Shown here one piece after another: positions 1 to 10,293 of a stretch of 64,000 nucleotides of DNA. Both the position numbers and the translations under genes were made by a program. The stretch covers positions 1,178,001 to 1,242,000 of the forward strand of contig NZ_FNKE01000001.1 in the NCBI RefSeq assembly GCF_900101445.1, in the 5' to 3' direction. Position 1 is the stretch's first letter; every line of letters starts with the position of its first letter. Below the pieces are notes generated by a model, which was given only the letters and a program-made list of their open reading frames with translations, searched no databases and was not told the DNA's origin. The DNA is from Streptococcus equinus (GTDB taxonomy: Bacteria; Bacillota; Bacilli; Lactobacillales; Streptococcaceae).

Positions 1-68
1 TGCGACAACAAATAACGATGCCCATTATGAAAAGGATTAAATTCAGCAATGATACCAGTGATAGTCAT
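1..68 (-). CDS. tmcAL: tRNA(Met) cytidine acetate ligase TmcAL (YlbM), N-terminal fragment
   Basis: Only the first 22 codons are inside the window; the gene runs off the left edge. The visible start [17 protein letters not shown] is the nucleotidyltransferase signature (HxGH-type, FNPFHNGH) of TmcAL, the enzyme that makes N4-acetylcytidine at the wobble base of elongator tRNA-Met. The ATG at 68 follows an AAGGAG ribosome site. It is the last visible member of the yqeG-to-ylbM operon. Identification rests on this short segment and on gene order. Confidence 0.75.
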   Translation of the reverse strand, partial: MTITGIIAEFNPFHNGHRYLLS

Positions 69-95
69 GATGTGCTCCTTAGAGAATCTTCTCCC

Positions 96-833
96 CTACT
101 TCTGGCACACAAAGAACCAGCGTTCTGATTTTTTGCGTGGCTTTTTGTCCTCAAAGTCGGCGTAGAGTTTAAATGATTTGAATCCTGCTTGTTCCAAGAG
201 GATGTCGTAAGTCAAGACTTCGTATGTGCGTTCTTCGTGGACTTCGTCGTAGCGTGTGAAGCGTCCGTCTTCGTCTTGCAAGAAGAAAGTCAATTCGTGA
301 ACAACTGAGTGAGGTGCTTCGTCCGCGTAAGTATCCCAGACCATGGCAAATTCTTCAGCATTTTCATGGTAAGAGTAGCCAGGAAAGACAGTGTCAGTCT
401 TATAAGTTGAGTGCACGTCAAAGATGAAGACACCGCCGTCATTTAAGCTGTCATAAACTTGTTTGAAGACGTCACCGACTTCAACTTCATCAGCCATATA
501 ACAGATAGAATCTGAGTAGCATGTCACCAAGTCGTACTTGCCAGCTTGCGACAAATCAAGCATATTACCTTGTTTGAATTCAATGTCCTCACCAGCAGCT
601 TTTGCACGTTTTCTTGCGATTTCAAGCATATCCTCACTCAAATCAAGCCCTGTCACGTCAAAGCCAGCTTTAGCAAAACGTACTGACTGAATCCCAGTTC
701 CACAGGCTAACTCCAAGAGTTTTTTCTTATCTTTTGGAAAATGGCGGAGCGAAAAGTCTGTCCATTTGTCATAAAGGCTGTCGTCCATGATTGCATCATA
801 AACCGCTGCAAATTTTTCGTAGTTTTTGTTCAT
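96..833 (-). CDS. class I SAM-dependent methyltransferase
   Basis: This 245-residue protein has a Rossmann methyltransferase fold: motif I LLELACGTGIQSVRF near residues 39-53, then the acidic ribose-binding region VTGLDLSEDML and motif around GKYDLVTCYSDS. The C-terminal part resembles other small uncharacterised streptococcal methyltransferases found between rsfS and tmcAL. The substrate cannot be read from the sequence; its place in a ribosome-assembly operon hints at RNA or translation factors, but that is inference. Confidence 0.85.
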   Translation of the reverse strand: MNKNYEKFAAVYDAIMDDSLYDKWTDFSLRHFPKDKKKLLELACGTGIQSVRFAKAGFDVTGLDLSEDMLEIARKRAKAAGEDIEFKQGNMLDLSQAGKYDLVTCYSDSICYMADEVEVGDVFKQVYDSLNDGGVFIFDVHSTYKTDTVFPGYSYHENAEEFAMVWDTYADEAPHSVVHELTFFLQDEDGRFTRYDEVHEERTYEVLTYDILLEQAGFKSFKLYADFEDKKPRKKSERWFFVCQK

Positions 834-888
834 TTTCGTTTCTCTTCAAGTTTCAAAAACCTTGCCAAATGGCAAGGTAAGATTATCC

Positions 889-1242
889 TTAAGCAAGGTA
901 TTCTGACACATCAACCATAGGTGCTTCGTGCCACAATTTTTCAATGTTGTAGTGTTCGCGTTCGTCTTCTGAGAAGATGTGAACAACAACATCGTTAAGG
1001 TCAAGTAGTACCCAACCAGTACGACTATCACCTTCAGCGTGGCTAGCATCTCCACCTGCTTCTTTAACTTTTTCACGGATATTTTCTGCAATAGCGTCCA
1101 ATTGACGAGTATTCATAGCGCTCACGACTACAAAATAGTCAGTCACACTAGTCAATCCGTAAAGGTCCAAAACGACCATATCTTCTGCACGTTTCTCATC
1201 AGCTGCTTTCACAACAACAGCTAAAAGTTCTTCTTTAGTCAA
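889..1242 (-). CDS. rsfS: ribosomal silencing factor RsfS
   Basis: The 117-residue product matches the RsfS/YbeB/Iojap family throughout: [16 protein letters not shown], then [20 protein letters not shown] and a C-terminal IEKLWHEAP. Known members bind uL14 on the 50S subunit and block subunit joining during starvation. The start codon appears to be TTG at 1242, preceded by AGAGGA and overlapping the stop of the upstream isochorismatase gene by four bases, which implies translational coupling. Confidence 0.93.
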   Translation of the reverse strand: MTKEELLAVVVKAADEKRAEDMVVLDLYGLTSVTDYFVVVSAMNTRQLDAIAENIREKVKEAGGDASHAEGDSRTGWVLLDLNDVVVHIFSEDEREHYNIEKLWHEAPMVDVSEYLA

Positions 1243-1757
1243 TATAAATCCTCTTTCAATATTTCTTCTATCGTTTTCACCTTGGCAAATCGATTATGCC
1301 AAATAGCTTCGTAATGTTTTTGTAGTTGCTTTGCTGTCAGGAAATCACTATCAAAAGTAGTCGTTCCATTCTTAGGAATAATCACCTGATACCCTAGTTC
1401 AAATGCCACTTTAACAGTCGTATCAATGCAGTAATCAGTTGCCATTCCGATAATCACTAAATGACTAAACGCTTGGCTAGCCAGATATTCTTGTAGCGAG
1501 GTTTCTTTAAAAGCACTATTATATTGCTTATCAAAAATTTTTTCTCCTGCTTTCGGAGCAACACCGTCGTAGATTTTCCATCCATGACTACCAAAAACTA
1601 ACTCTTCGTCATGATGTCGAACATAGATGACTTCAACACCTTTTTCACGACAACTTGTTATTAATTGCTGCCAAATAGACAGGCACTCCTGCATTTGATA
1701 AGGTACATTTTCAATCAAATCATTTTGAATATCTACGACTAGTAAAGCAGTTTTCAT
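1239..1757 (-). CDS. cysteine hydrolase of the isochorismatase family
   Basis: A 172-residue isochorismatase-fold hydrolase. The catalytic triad is visible: Asp in [10 protein letters not shown] near residue 9, a central Lys region near [13 protein letters not shown], and the nucleophilic Cys in [15 protein letters not shown]. The usual cis-peptide region precedes the Cys. It sits between yqeK and rsfS with four-base overlaps at both ends, so it is co-translated with them. Substrate unknown; a second, clearer nicotinamidase (pncA) lies at 9745-10293. Confidence 0.85.
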   Translation of the reverse strand: MKTALLVVDIQNDLIENVPYQMQECLSIWQQLITSCREKGVEVIYVRHHDEELVFGSHGWKIYDGVAPKAGEKIFDKQYNSAFKETSLQEYLASQAFSHLVIIGMATDYCIDTTVKVAFELGYQVIIPKNGTTTFDSDFLTAKQLQKHYEAIWHNRFAKVKTIEEILKEDLY

Positions 1758-2353
1758 TTATCAGACCTCATATACCCCACATAAGCGTTATAGGTTTCAA
1801 TAGTTTGTGGGAAAATTGGGAAGGCTTGGTGGGCTAGGTGCTCAACGGTGTGAACTGTTTCGTAAGCGACAGCTTTGTCAAGCGATTCTTTGGCAATCAC
1901 ACGCGCTTCTTCCACCAATGGGAAACAGCGACCTGGCTCGATATAATCAGCAACATAGATAACCTTATCAAGTAGTGACATGGCTCCAGAGCCAACAGTG
2001 TGCGTCTCAATGCTACGTAAGATTTCCTTATCTGTCACACCTAAATCTTCTTGAATCTTATAAATACCAACCATGCCATGCCAGACATTGTTACCCCATT
2101 TTTTGAGTTTTGGGTCAAGCTTATACTTATCAATCAAGTCTAAAAATTCTTGGTCAGAAAGTTCTTTGGCGTAATCGTGAATCAAACCAGCCAGTCCAGC
2201 TTTTTCAGTATCACAGCCATAGCGTTCAGCTAGTTCAATCGCTGTTTTTTCCACACCAAGAACGTGTTTAAAGCGTTTCTCGCTCATGGCTGATGCAACT
2301 TTTTCTAAAAGCTCAACACGTTCGATTCCCGCTGTGTAAGTCTCATAGGTCAC
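1754..2353 (-). CDS. yqeK: HD-domain diadenosine tetraphosphatase YqeK
   Basis: This HD-superfamily hydrolase has [17 protein letters not shown], the metal-binding HD pair in [10 protein letters not shown] and the downstream HGMVG and HTVGS histidines. Characterised YqeK enzymes split symmetrical Ap4A to ADP. The frame is open upstream to a TTG at 2374, but a GTG at 2353 has a good AGAAGG site eight bases upstream and overlaps the end of nadD by 11 bases, so I use it (199 residues). The nadD-yqeK pairing is conserved in Firmicutes. Confidence 0.87.
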   Translation of the reverse strand: MTYETYTAGIERVELLEKVASAMSEKRFKHVLGVEKTAIELAERYGCDTEKAGLAGLIHDYAKELSDQEFLDLIDKYKLDPKLKKWGNNVWHGMVGIYKIQEDLGVTDKEILRSIETHTVGSGAMSLLDKVIYVADYIEPGRCFPLVEEARVIAKESLDKAVAYETVHTVEHLAHQAFPIFPQTIETYNAYVGYMRSDK

Positions 2354-2981
2354 GGTAAAGACCTTCTTTCTCAATGTAGTCGATAACAGCTGGTGGTGTC
2401 AAAAAGTTTGGTCGACAGCCAACCTCAAAGTGATGACGAATCAAGCTTGATGAAATGTCCATCATTGGCACATCTACCCAAATGACAGGATATGATGTTC
2501 CTGCCTTGTATTTAGGACGTTGCACACCAACGAATTGAACCATTTTGATTAATTCATCAATTTTGTACCATTTTGGAAGGTAATCAACCATATCAGCACC
2601 GATAATGAAATAATAATCCACGTCTGGATTTTTTTCGATTAAAAGCTTCATGGTATCGTAAGTGTAACTGATACCTTTACGCTCTAATTCGATTGTTTCA
2701 ATATCCAAACCTTCAACGCCTTCAATAGCTAGCTCAAGCATTTTCAAACGGTGTTTTTCATCAATCGTTTCTTTTTTATCAAGATGTGGTGGCTCATATT
2801 CGGGCATAAGAAGAACTTTGTCCAAACACAATTGTTGGCGGACTTGGTCAGCAACCACGAGATGAGCATTGTGGACAGGGTTAAAATTTCCGCCCAAAAT
2901 ACCAATTTGCTTACGATTTTTATCTTTTTCCTTTTTCTCCAGTTCCACTTTGGTAAATGGAGTAACTAATTCTAATGCCAT
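2343..2981 (-). CDS. nadD: nicotinate-nucleotide adenylyltransferase
   Basis: NadD converts nicotinate mononucleotide and ATP to deamido-NAD. The nucleotide-binding motif [12 protein letters not shown] and the C-terminal [12 protein letters not shown] motif are both present. The ATG at 2981 ([11 protein letters not shown]) is chosen over an upstream alternative because a GGAGG site lies directly before it and streptococcal orthologues begin the same way, giving 212 residues. It overlaps yqeK. Confidence 0.94.
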   Translation of the reverse strand: MALELVTPFTKVELEKKEKDKNRKQIGILGGNFNPVHNAHLVVADQVRQQLCLDKVLLMPEYEPPHLDKKETIDEKHRLKMLELAIEGVEGLDIETIELERKGISYTYDTMKLLIEKNPDVDYYFIIGADMVDYLPKWYKIDELIKMVQFVGVQRPKYKAGTSYPVIWVDVPMMDISSSLIRHHFEVGCRPNFLTPPAVIDYIEKEGLYRDL

Positions 2982-3048
2982 ACGACTACCTCCGAGCTTG
3001 GTATTACCTACCAAGCTCAATCAACTACATCGCCCGTTAAAAAACAGA

Positions 3049-3363
3049 CTATTTATTCAGTTCTTTTACTTTTGGTGAGATTTTACGGTTTTGTTTTTTA
3101 GATGATTCTTTGTAAAGAATGATGATACGTCCGATTTTAAGAACAGTATCACAACCAATCTCATCTTCCAAGATTTCAGCCACTTCATGAATGTCTTCGT
3201 CAGTATTTTGAAGAAGAGTGACTTTAATCAATTCACGCGCGTCAAGTGCATTGCGGACGCTTGTTTTAATTTGGTCGTTAAGACCATTTTTCCCAATTTG
3301 TACAATTGGTTTCATTGAATGTGCTTGTGATTTCAAAAAAGCACGTTGTTTACTTGTTAGCAT
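3049..3363 (-). CDS. yhbY: YhbY-family RNA-binding protein
   Basis: The 104-residue product is a CRM-domain protein: LTSKQRAFLKSQAHSMKP at the N-terminus and the GxxG-like loop in IVQIGKNGLND, followed by ELIKVTLLQN. YhbY proteins associate with pre-50S particles. It lies between yqeH and nadD; two stem-loops separate it from yqeH, so it may be differentially expressed within the operon. Confidence 0.93.
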   Translation of the reverse strand: MLTSKQRAFLKSQAHSMKPIVQIGKNGLNDQIKTSVRNALDARELIKVTLLQNTDEDIHEVAEILEDEIGCDTVLKIGRIIILYKESSKKQNRKISPKVKELNK

Positions 3364-3374
3364 ATTCTTTAATA

Positions 3375-3455
3375 TAAAGGCATTATCAACACCAGGCGAT
3401 TTTCCTGGTGTCTAGCCCCGTTCAAATCAAGTTGTTTTGACTTGAACTTCCTTTC
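3375..3455 (-). other. intra-operon stem-loops between yqeH and yhbY
   Basis: On the minus strand, ACACCAGG and CCTGGTGT form an 8-bp stem (3390-3412) and GTTCAA/TTGAAC arms with an inner CAA/TTG form another nearby. There is no U-run, so they look like processing or stability hairpins, not terminators. Confidence 0.45.
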
Positions 3456-3467
3456 TTTTAGTTTTCT

Positions 3468-4586
3468 TTAAATCAATGCTTTACGAAGAAGAACAGCTAC
3501 ACCTTCTGGTGCCCAAGCTGCAATCTTCACTGGGTTAGCTTGTGAGGCTTTAATACGAATCCAACCAAGTCCTGAATAAACTACATCCATTTTATCTTTG
3601 ATGGTAAATTCATGACGAACCAAATTTGGAAACTCAGCCAATTCTTTATCACTTGGTGGTGTCAAAAGACTACCAACGTGTTTGTCGTAAAACGCATCAG
3701 CGCCAGCTAATTTAGTACGGTGTAATTTCAAATTATTATCAAAATAAGCTGTGAAACCTTGTTTGTCACCTGAGATAAAATCAAATCGACCCAAACCAGC
3801 TAAGAACAAAGTTTGTTCTGGATTAAGTTGGTAAGTTTTTGGTTTGATTTCTTTTTTCGGGCTGATGTATTTTAGATTCTTATCACCAAGGTAGTGCGCC
3901 ATTTGGTGACGGTGAATGATACCTGGTGTGTCAAAAATGTAAGACCCATCATCAAGTGGAATTTCAATTTTATCAAGCGTTGTTCCAGGGAAACGAGACG
4001 TTGTGATAATGTCTTTTTCTCCTGTGATTTCTTTGATAATGGCATTGATAAGTGTTGATTTACCAACGTTTGTTACACCTACCACGTAGACATCACGACC
4101 ACGACGCAATTTCTCAATTTTTTCAATCAAGTCTTTAATAGCTTGATGATTTTGCGCACTAGTCAAGATAACATCAACTGGACGAAGACCTTCTTCGTGG
4201 GCACGCTCAGTCAACCATTGTGTCACTTTACCTGTTTTTACAGATTTAGGCAAAATGTCTTTTTTGTTTCCGACAAGAAGAACATCATTGCCAGAGACAA
4301 AGCGTGACAATCCTGGGATAACTGATCCGTTAAAATCAAAGATATCCACAACGTTAACAACAAGTGCATCACTATCCCCAACTTCATGAAGAAGTTTCAA
4401 GAATTCGTCATCAGTAATGTGCACGTCAGTGATTTCATTGTAGTGACGTAATCTAAAACATCTTTGACAATACAATTCACCAGTCTCTAAGCCCTTTTCA
4501 AGAGCTGCTTTCGGTGTGTATCCTGCTTGTTCTTTATCTTCTGTTTGAATTTTGGCTCCGCAGCCAATACATAATAATTCTTCCAT
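3468..4586 (-). CDS. yqeH: ribosome biogenesis GTPase YqeH
   Basis: A 372-residue circularly permuted GTPase required for 30S assembly. An N-terminal zinc finger (CIGCGAK and CQRCFRLRH) is followed by the G motifs in permuted order: G4 VGNKKD, G5 ILTSAQ, G1 GVTNVGKSTLIN, G3 IFDTPG. The C-terminal domain carries the NEAT-like strand region seen in family members. Its ATG overlaps the yqeG stop (TAATG), showing coupling. Confidence 0.95.
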   Translation of the reverse strand: MEELLCIGCGAKIQTEDKEQAGYTPKAALEKGLETGELYCQRCFRLRHYNEITDVHITDDEFLKLLHEVGDSDALVVNVVDIFDFNGSVIPGLSRFVSGNDVLLVGNKKDILPKSVKTGKVTQWLTERAHEEGLRPVDVILTSAQNHQAIKDLIEKIEKLRRGRDVYVVGVTNVGKSTLINAIIKEITGEKDIITTSRFPGTTLDKIEIPLDDGSYIFDTPGIIHRHQMAHYLGDKNLKYISPKKEIKPKTYQLNPEQTLFLAGLGRFDFISGDKQGFTAYFDNNLKLHRTKLAGADAFYDKHVGSLLTPPSDKELAEFPNLVRHEFTIKDKMDVVYSGLGWIRIKASQANPVKIAAWAPEGVAVLLRKALI

Positions 4587-5113
4587 TAAATTCCTTTTTG
4601 ATATTGGATTTTTCCGTATTTTTCTTCAAGTTTAGCCCAAACACGACGTTCACGCCAACGATTAATTCTAGTATTCCAAGCATCAGATTTAACCAAAGGT
4701 TTAACCAAAACAGATTGAATCTCTGCACGATGCGCAGCGCGAATATCTGTCATCAACTGGTCACCAACCATGATAACTTCATCACGGTCAAATCCATAAC
4801 GCTTGATGGCTTTATTAATACCACGTGTGAAAGGTTTCATTGAACGGCTAACAAAGTCCACACCAAAGCGTGATACCGCACGATCAACACGTGAATAACT
4901 GTTATTTGATACGACAACCACAGAAATATCAGCCATGGTCATTTCATCCAACCATGCCCTAACTTCTGGTGTTCCATCTGGGTTATTCCATGCAATTAGT
5001 GTGTTATCTAAGTCAACTAAAACGGCATGAATACCATGTCGCAACAAATCATCTGCTTTTAAATCATAAACTGCCTCTACCACGAAGGTCGGCCTATAAT
5101 CGTCTATACTCAA
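4586..5113 (-). CDS. yqeG: YqeG family HAD-IIIA phosphatase
   Basis: The HAD motif I AVLVDLDNTLIAW, motif II VVVSNNS, the conserved Lys in SMKPFTRG and motif III VMVGDQLMTDI are all present, so this is a catalytically complete phosphatase (175 residues). I take a TTG at 5113 (MSIDDYRPTF) as the start because GGAG sits six bases upstream and orthologues begin at this point; the frame is open for four more codons. It heads the ribosome-assembly operon running to tmcAL. Confidence 0.9.
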   Translation of the reverse strand: MSIDDYRPTFVVEAVYDLKADDLLRHGIHAVLVDLDNTLIAWNNPDGTPEVRAWLDEMTMADISVVVVSNNSYSRVDRAVSRFGVDFVSRSMKPFTRGINKAIKRYGFDRDEVIMVGDQLMTDIRAAHRAEIQSVLVKPLVKSDAWNTRINRWRERRVWAKLEEKYGKIQYQKGI

Positions 5114-5201
5114 ATTACTCTCCAAAAAAATATATTTTACTATTTATTTTAACATATTTAGACCAATATGGCGAATTGGATAATACCTTAATTTAATAAA
5201 A

Positions 5202-5223
5202 AAAGAGCGAAAAACCACTCTTT
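5202..5223 (-). terminator. terminator after the EamA transporter
   Basis: On the minus strand AAAGAG and CTCTTT pair around a T-rich loop and run into TTTTTTTATT, directly after the transporter stop codon. Confidence 0.6.
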
Positions 5224-5229
5224 AAACAT

Positions 5230-6138
5230 TTAATGCAATTGTTTTTTGACGACTACTAAATCTCGTAAAGAAATTAATAGGACCGCACCGACGATGAAAA
5301 TCATGCCTAGAAAATCCATTGGGTAAAAGATTTCGTGCATAATCGTCAATGAGAAGAATACTGAAGAGATCGGCTCAACAGCAGCAAGCAAACTTCCTTT
5401 GACTGCACCGACAATAGCTGTTCCTTTTAAAAATAAGCTATAAGCAAAAACTGTCCCGACAATGATGATACCAAACAATCCTAGCAAATTTCCTGGATTT
5501 AGTACTAAAGTGTATTGCCATGGTTTTACCAAGATTGGGAAAAGAATTCCCCCCATAATCATGCCAAGACCAATCACCGTGAAGCTACCAAACTCACGAA
5601 TTAATTTCGCTGGCAAAATAATATAAAACGAATAAGTTACCGCAGAAAATAATCCCCAAGCAAAACCTACTGGCGTGATTGCTAAGCCATCTAGACGTCC
5701 GTGCGTTGCGATAATATAGGTCCCAAAAATAGCTAAAATAATCGCTAGAACTTCACTTCCTCGTGGTAGTTGCTTTTTCCTAATCGAAACATACCCCAAA
5801 ACAAGAATCGGTGCCATGTACTGTATAACCGTTGCTGTTCCAGCATTGGTACTTTCGATTGCTCTTAGATAAGCGTACTGATTTAGCACAAGCCCAATCA
5901 GAGAAAATAAGGCAATACCACCAAGCGCTTTTAATGACGTTACAGCCTTCAAAAACGTCTCACGCTGATTAAGTGCTGCAATAGTCGTCATTATCACACC
6001 AGCGGTAATTAAACGCACACAAGACAATAAATCGACATTCATTCCATGGGCCATCAAATATTGCCCAGAAACCCCAGAAATCCCCCAGAATATCCCTGCA
6101 ACAAGAACCATAATAGTTCCCTTAAACATCTTATTCAT
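5230..6138 (-). CDS. EamA/DMT family transporter
   Basis: This 302-residue integral membrane protein has about ten hydrophobic helices in two EamA repeats, beginning with GTIMVLVAGIFWGISGVSG and later GFAWGLFSAVTYSFYIILP. The motif ESTNAGTATVIQYMAPI in repeat one and AVEPISSVFFSLTIMHE in repeat two are typical of RhaT/EamA exporters. Such proteins export amino acids, nucleosides or other metabolites; the substrate is not predictable. It appears to be transcribed alone. Confidence 0.88.
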   Translation of the reverse strand: MNKMFKGTIMVLVAGIFWGISGVSGQYLMAHGMNVDLLSCVRLITAGVIMTTIAALNQRETFLKAVTSLKALGGIALFSLIGLVLNQYAYLRAIESTNAGTATVIQYMAPILVLGYVSIRKKQLPRGSEVLAIILAIFGTYIIATHGRLDGLAITPVGFAWGLFSAVTYSFYIILPAKLIREFGSFTVIGLGMIMGGILFPILVKPWQYTLVLNPGNLLGLFGIIIVGTVFAYSLFLKGTAIVGAVKGSLLAAVEPISSVFFSLTIMHEIFYPMDFLGMIFIVGAVLLISLRDLVVVKKQLH

Positions 6139-6271
6139 CTTAACTCCATCTACCTTACCAAATAAAATTCAGCTCCAAGTATAACACATTTAGCAGCTAG
6201 AAAACACACCAATTCTCACACTTTTTGTAAAGTAATCTTTCTAAAAATTCTTTCAGTTTTGTGCATTATAA

Positions 6272-6346
6272 AAAGCCCAGCACTTGCTGAGCTTTAGATT
6301 ATAATCTGGCTTATATTAGCTAAAAAATCACCCCGAAGGATGATTT
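6272..6346 (-). terminator. tandem terminators after gatB
   Basis: Two minus-strand hairpins follow gatB: AAATCATCC/GGGGTGATTT then TTTTT at 6325-6346, and AAAGCTCAGC/GCTGGGCTTT then TTTAT at 6272-6295. Confidence 0.65.
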
Positions 6347-6356
6347 CTTAGACATC

Positions 6357-7799
6357 TTAGTCTTCTTTTAATTTTGCCAATTCTTGTGCCAACAATTTAA
6401 GGGCAACTTGTGGGTTTGCTTTACCTTTTGTGGCTTTCATCAAGAATCCAGTGAAGGCTTTATCAGCATTACGTTTACCTGACTTGAAGTCAGCAACAGC
6501 AGCTTCATTGTCTTCAAAGACTTGGTGAATAATTGGAATAAGTACTGCAGGGTCAGAAATTTGAACCAAACCAGCTTTTTCAACGTATTCACGCGCAGAA
6601 CCACCGTTTTTAGCCAAGTGAACAAAGACTTTCTTGGCAATTTTTGATGAAATGGTACCATCAGCAATGATAGCAAGCATTTCAACAAGGTTTTCTGGTG
6701 TTAACAAGATTTCAGAAAGTGTTTTGTTTTCGCTGTTAAGGAATTGAGCCACTTCACCTTGCAACCAGTTAGAAACGTGTTTAGCATCACCACCAAGAGC
6801 TACTGCACTTTCAAAGAAATCAGAAGTTGCTTTTGTTGCAGTCAATTGAGCAGCATCGTAAGCTGTCAAGCCAAATTCATTAATGTATTTAGCACGACGT
6901 TCTTTTGGAAACTCTGGAAGAGTTTGACGCATTTCTTCAATCCATTCGTCAGACACTTCATAAAGTGGTAGGTCTGGTTCTGGGAAGTAACGGTAATCTG
7001 ATGCACCTTCTTTAACACGCATCAAAATTGTTTCACCAGTTGATTCATCGTAACGACGAGTTTCTTGTTGGATTTGACCACCTGAACGAAGCACTTGTGC
7101 TTGACGTTTTTGCTCGTAGATAAGTCCTTTACGCACATTGTTAAATGAGTTCAAGTTTTTCAACTCAGCTTTTGTACCAAATTCTTCTTGACCATAAGGA
7201 CGAAGAGAAATGTTGGCATCCACACGCATAGAACCTTCTTCCATCTTAACGTCAGAAATACCAGTGTATTGGATAACTTCTTTAAGAGCAGTTAGGTAAG
7301 CATAAGCTTCTTCTGGCGAACGCATATCAGCTTCAGATACGATTTCGATAAGCGGCACACCTTGACGGTTAAGGTCAACATATGAGTAACCATCAGTACC
7401 GTGAGTGTTTTTACCAGCATCTTCTTCCAAGTGAGCACGTTCGATACGAATTTTCTTAGTTGAACCATCTTCAAGTTCAATTTCAATCCAACCATTGTAT
7501 CCAATTGGTTCATCAAATTGTGAAATTTGGTAAGCTTTTGGATTATCAGGATAGAAATAGTTTTTACGGTCAAAGTGCATGTTTTGGTGAATGTCCATGT
7601 TAAGGGCTAGTGCTGCTTTAATACCAGCGTCGATAACACCTTTGTTCATAACAGGAAGAACACCTGGGAATGACCAGTCGATAACATTTGTATTTGTATT
7701 TTGGTCGTTACCAAAATGTGTTGATGTCGGTGAAAAAATCTTTGAATTAGTATTTAACTCAACGTGGACTTCAAGCCCGATGACTGTTTCAAAGTTCAT
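6357..7799 (-). CDS. gatB: Asp-tRNA(Asn)/Glu-tRNA(Gln) amidotransferase subunit B
   Basis: GatB (480 residues, full length) binds the misacylated tRNA and phosphorylates it for amidation in the GatCAB complex. The diagnostic [11 protein letters not shown] start, the [19 protein letters not shown] block and the [12 protein letters not shown] stretch are present, as is the C-terminal YqeY-like tail domain ([10 protein letters not shown]). The gatC-gatA-gatB genes abut or overlap by one base, forming a tight operon. Confidence 0.97.
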   Translation of the reverse strand: MNFETVIGLEVHVELNTNSKIFSPTSTHFGNDQNTNTNVIDWSFPGVLPVMNKGVIDAGIKAALALNMDIHQNMHFDRKNYFYPDNPKAYQISQFDEPIGYNGWIEIELEDGSTKKIRIERAHLEEDAGKNTHGTDGYSYVDLNRQGVPLIEIVSEADMRSPEEAYAYLTALKEVIQYTGISDVKMEEGSMRVDANISLRPYGQEEFGTKAELKNLNSFNNVRKGLIYEQKRQAQVLRSGGQIQQETRRYDESTGETILMRVKEGASDYRYFPEPDLPLYEVSDEWIEEMRQTLPEFPKERRAKYINEFGLTAYDAAQLTATKATSDFFESAVALGGDAKHVSNWLQGEVAQFLNSENKTLSEILLTPENLVEMLAIIADGTISSKIAKKVFVHLAKNGGSAREYVEKAGLVQISDPAVLIPIIHQVFEDNEAAVADFKSGKRNADKAFTGFLMKATKGKANPQVALKLLAQELAKLKED

Positions 7800-9265
7800 T
7801 ATTTGTCACCTCCAAAAATAACGGGTTGTTGTTTATGATAATCAGTTGTTGCTTCAAAAGCAGCTGCTGCTTGATAGATTGTTTCTTCGCTGTATTTAGG
7901 ACCAATCAATTGCATACCAACTGGAAGACCTTGAGCAAATCCTGCAGGAATTGAAATACCTGGAAGACCAGCCAAGTTAACAGGAATTGTCAAAATATCA
8001 GCCAAGTACATAGAAACAGGATCGTGGTTAAGTGTATCCAAACCAAATGCTACGCTTGGTGCTGTTGGACCTAAGATAAGGTCATAGTCAGCAAAGATTT
8101 TTTCGAAGTCGCGAATAATCAATGTACGAACTTGACCAGCTTTTTTGAAGTAAGCATCGTAGTAACCTGATGACAAGCTAAATGTACCAAGCATGATACG
8201 ACGTTTCACTTCATCACCAAATCCTTCACTACGAGTGTTCACGTAGATGTCTTCAAGGTTGTTGTAGTTTTCAGTGCGGTAACCATAACGAATACCATCG
8301 AAACGTTGCAAGTTTGAAGAAGCTTCTGATGATGCAATGATATAGTAAACTGCTACACCGTATTTACTGTGTGGAAGGCTAACTTCTTCAACAGTAGCAC
8401 CAAGTTTTTCAAAGTGTTTTGCAGCATTAAGAATTGTTTCTTTAACTTCTGGGTCGATACCTTCACCAAGATATTCTTTTGGAAGGGCAATCTTCATGCC
8501 TTTAATATCTTGACCGATTTTACCAGTGAAATCAGGGACTTTGCGATCAGATGATGTTGCATCTTTTGCATCATGACCAGCAATGACATTCAACAATTGC
8601 GCATTTTCTTTAACAGTTTGAGCAAATGGACCAATTTGGTCAAGTGAGCTACCAAATGCAATCAAACCAAAACGAGACACACGCCCGTATGTTGGTTTCA
8701 AACCAACAACACCATTGAAGGCTGCTGGTTGGCGGATAGAACCACCAGTATCTGAACCAAGTGACAAACGAACTTGACCTGACGCTACTGCAGTTGCAGA
8801 ACCACCAGATGATCCACCAGGAACTTTAGTTTGGTCCCAAGCATTTTTAGTTTTCTTGAAGTATGATGTTTCAGTTGAACCACCCATGGCAAATTCGTCC
8901 ATGTTTGTTTTACCGATAACCACCATATCTTTGCCGTAAACTTTTTCAACAGCAGTCGCATCAAAAATTGGTTCGTAGTTATAAAGCATTTTAGATGCTG
9001 CAGTTGTTAAGATACCACGTGTTGAAATGTTATCTTTAACAGCCAAAGGAATACCAGACATCACATTATCAGCATCGATACCTTTTTCATCGATAGCTTT
9101 TGCTTGTGCAAGCGCAGCTTCTTCAGAAACAGTGATGAATGAATCAACAGCTGCTTCACGTTCTTTAATATCTTCAAGTGTTGCTTTTGTTAATTCAACT
9201 GCTGAGATTTCTTTATTGACAAGAAGATTGTGCAACTCATCAATTGATTTTGTATTAAATGACAT
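7799..9265 (-). CDS. gatA: Asp-tRNA(Asn)/Glu-tRNA(Gln) amidotransferase subunit A
   Basis: GatA (488 residues) is the amidase that releases ammonia from glutamine. The amidase signature [14 protein letters not shown] holds the cis-Ser and nucleophilic Ser (in [11 protein letters not shown]), and the catalytic Lys is in IPLAVKDN. The full length matches the family. It ends at the first base of gatB and starts at the stop of gatC. Confidence 0.97.
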   Translation of the reverse strand: MSFNTKSIDELHNLLVNKEISAVELTKATLEDIKEREAAVDSFITVSEEAALAQAKAIDEKGIDADNVMSGIPLAVKDNISTRGILTTAASKMLYNYEPIFDATAVEKVYGKDMVVIGKTNMDEFAMGGSTETSYFKKTKNAWDQTKVPGGSSGGSATAVASGQVRLSLGSDTGGSIRQPAAFNGVVGLKPTYGRVSRFGLIAFGSSLDQIGPFAQTVKENAQLLNVIAGHDAKDATSSDRKVPDFTGKIGQDIKGMKIALPKEYLGEGIDPEVKETILNAAKHFEKLGATVEEVSLPHSKYGVAVYYIIASSEASSNLQRFDGIRYGYRTENYNNLEDIYVNTRSEGFGDEVKRRIMLGTFSLSSGYYDAYFKKAGQVRTLIIRDFEKIFADYDLILGPTAPSVAFGLDTLNHDPVSMYLADILTIPVNLAGLPGISIPAGFAQGLPVGMQLIGPKYSEETIYQAAAAFEATTDYHKQQPVIFGGDK

Positions 9266-9567
9266 TATGCATCTCCTCCGTCTTCTAAGATAGCAGGAAC
9301 TTTAATATAGTAATTTTCAGATTGAGGCACGTTTTTAAAGAGCTCATCGCGATCGTCACCAGCTACTGCCACGTCTTCGCGCATAACAGTCTTACGATCT
9401 GCCATTGTCGTTGTTACAGGGACACCCTCTGTATCAACTTCGTTCAAGAGTTCTACCATATCGACAATCTTAGACAAAGTTGTCGCAAATTCTGTTGTTT
9501 CTTCTTCAGAAAATGACAATTTTGACAGATTTGCTACATGACGAACTTCTTCTTCAGAAATTTTCAT
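9265..9567 (-). CDS. gatC: Asp-tRNA(Asn)/Glu-tRNA(Gln) amidotransferase subunit C
   Basis: The 100-residue GatC belt subunit clamps GatA to GatB. It shows the family pattern [18 protein letters not shown], a central [16 protein letters not shown] and a C-terminal VPAILEDGG. An AGGAGAGATAGAG site precedes the ATG. It is the first gene of the gatCAB operon. Confidence 0.95.
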   Translation of the reverse strand: MKISEEEVRHVANLSKLSFSEEETTEFATTLSKIVDMVELLNEVDTEGVPVTTTMADRKTVMREDVAVAGDDRDELFKNVPQSENYYIKVPAILEDGGDA

Positions 9568-9625
9568 CTCTATCTCTCCTTGATTAAATTAAATCGTAAA
9601 CCAAATTTACAACATAGTCCCTAAA

Positions 9626-9654
9626 ATTATACCATATTTTACTTTTCTTTAACA
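9626..9654 (-). promoter_or_regulatory. gatCAB promoter
   Basis: On the minus strand an extended -10 TGGTATAAT lies 17 bases after TGTTAA, about 60 bases upstream of gatC. Confidence 0.5.
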
Positions 9655-9716
9655 TGTAAAAGAAAGGGAGAAAGCTCTTTCCAGAGAATTTTTCACACTT
9701 TTCTTCTAAAGCAAAA

Positions 9717-9740
9717 AAAGAAGTGGTCATCCACTTCTTT
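9717..9740 (-). terminator. terminator after pncA
   Basis: AAAGAAGTGG and CCACTTCTTT form a 10-bp stem with a 4-base loop, followed on the minus strand by TTTTTTTGC. Confidence 0.75.
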
Positions 9741-9744
9741 CAAC

Positions 9745-10293
9745 TTAAATAATCTTTGCACCTAAAACATTTTTGAAATGATTTAAAGCAAACTGATGAT
9801 TTTCTTGTGTTAAGCTCGCTACTGCCGCAGCAGGAATCTCAATACCATACCCAAGATTATAGGCATCAATAGCTGTGTGTAATACACAAATATCCGTTAG
9901 AACACCTGTCAAAACTACTGTTGTGACACGACGTTCACGTAGTCGAATATCTAAATCAGTCCCTGAAAAAGCTGAATAATGACGCTTATCCATCCAAAAG
10001 ACACGTTGATCTGACTGGATTGTTTCATACAAGTCGGCTAGTTTCCCATACAAATCACGTCCACTTGTTCCCTTGATATTATGCGGTGGGAACAATTTTG
10101 CTTCTGGATGAAAATCATCACCTTCATCATGAGCATCAATGGCAAAGAAGATATAGTATCCAGCTTCATACGCTTCTTTAGTTACTCGGACAATATCATC
10201 TTCAATAGCTTGCGCTGGTTTTCCAGCAGTCAATTTACCATCGTCAGCTACAAAATCGTAGGTATAATCAATTGAGATAAGAGCTTTTGTCAT
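9745..10293 (-). CDS. pncA: nicotinamidase (isochorismatase family)
   Basis: A 182-residue nicotinamidase: Asp in ISIDYTYDFV, the metal-ligand stretch AIDAHDEGDDFHPE, Lys in MDKRHYSAFSGTDL and the nucleophilic Cys in LTGVLTDICVLHTA. It deamidates nicotinamide to nicotinate for NAD salvage, feeding the pathway of nadD in this window. Its ATG overlaps the codY stop (TAATG), so it is translationally coupled to codY, as in other streptococci. Confidence 0.88.
   Translation of the reverse strand: MTKALISIDYTYDFVADDGKLTAGKPAQAIEDDIVRVTKEAYEAGYYIFFAIDAHDEGDDFHPEAKLFPPHNIKGTSGRDLYGKLADLYETIQSDQRVFWMDKRHYSAFSGTDLDIRLRERRVTTVVLTGVLTDICVLHTAIDAYNLGYGIEIPAAAVASLTQENHQFALNHFKNVLGAKII

Noticed and set aside
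4514..4843. 109-codon plus-strand ORF over yqeH/yqeG
   Set aside because: It is antisense to well-supported genes, with no ribosome site and a low-complexity Phe/Ser/Ile-rich product typical of shadow frames.
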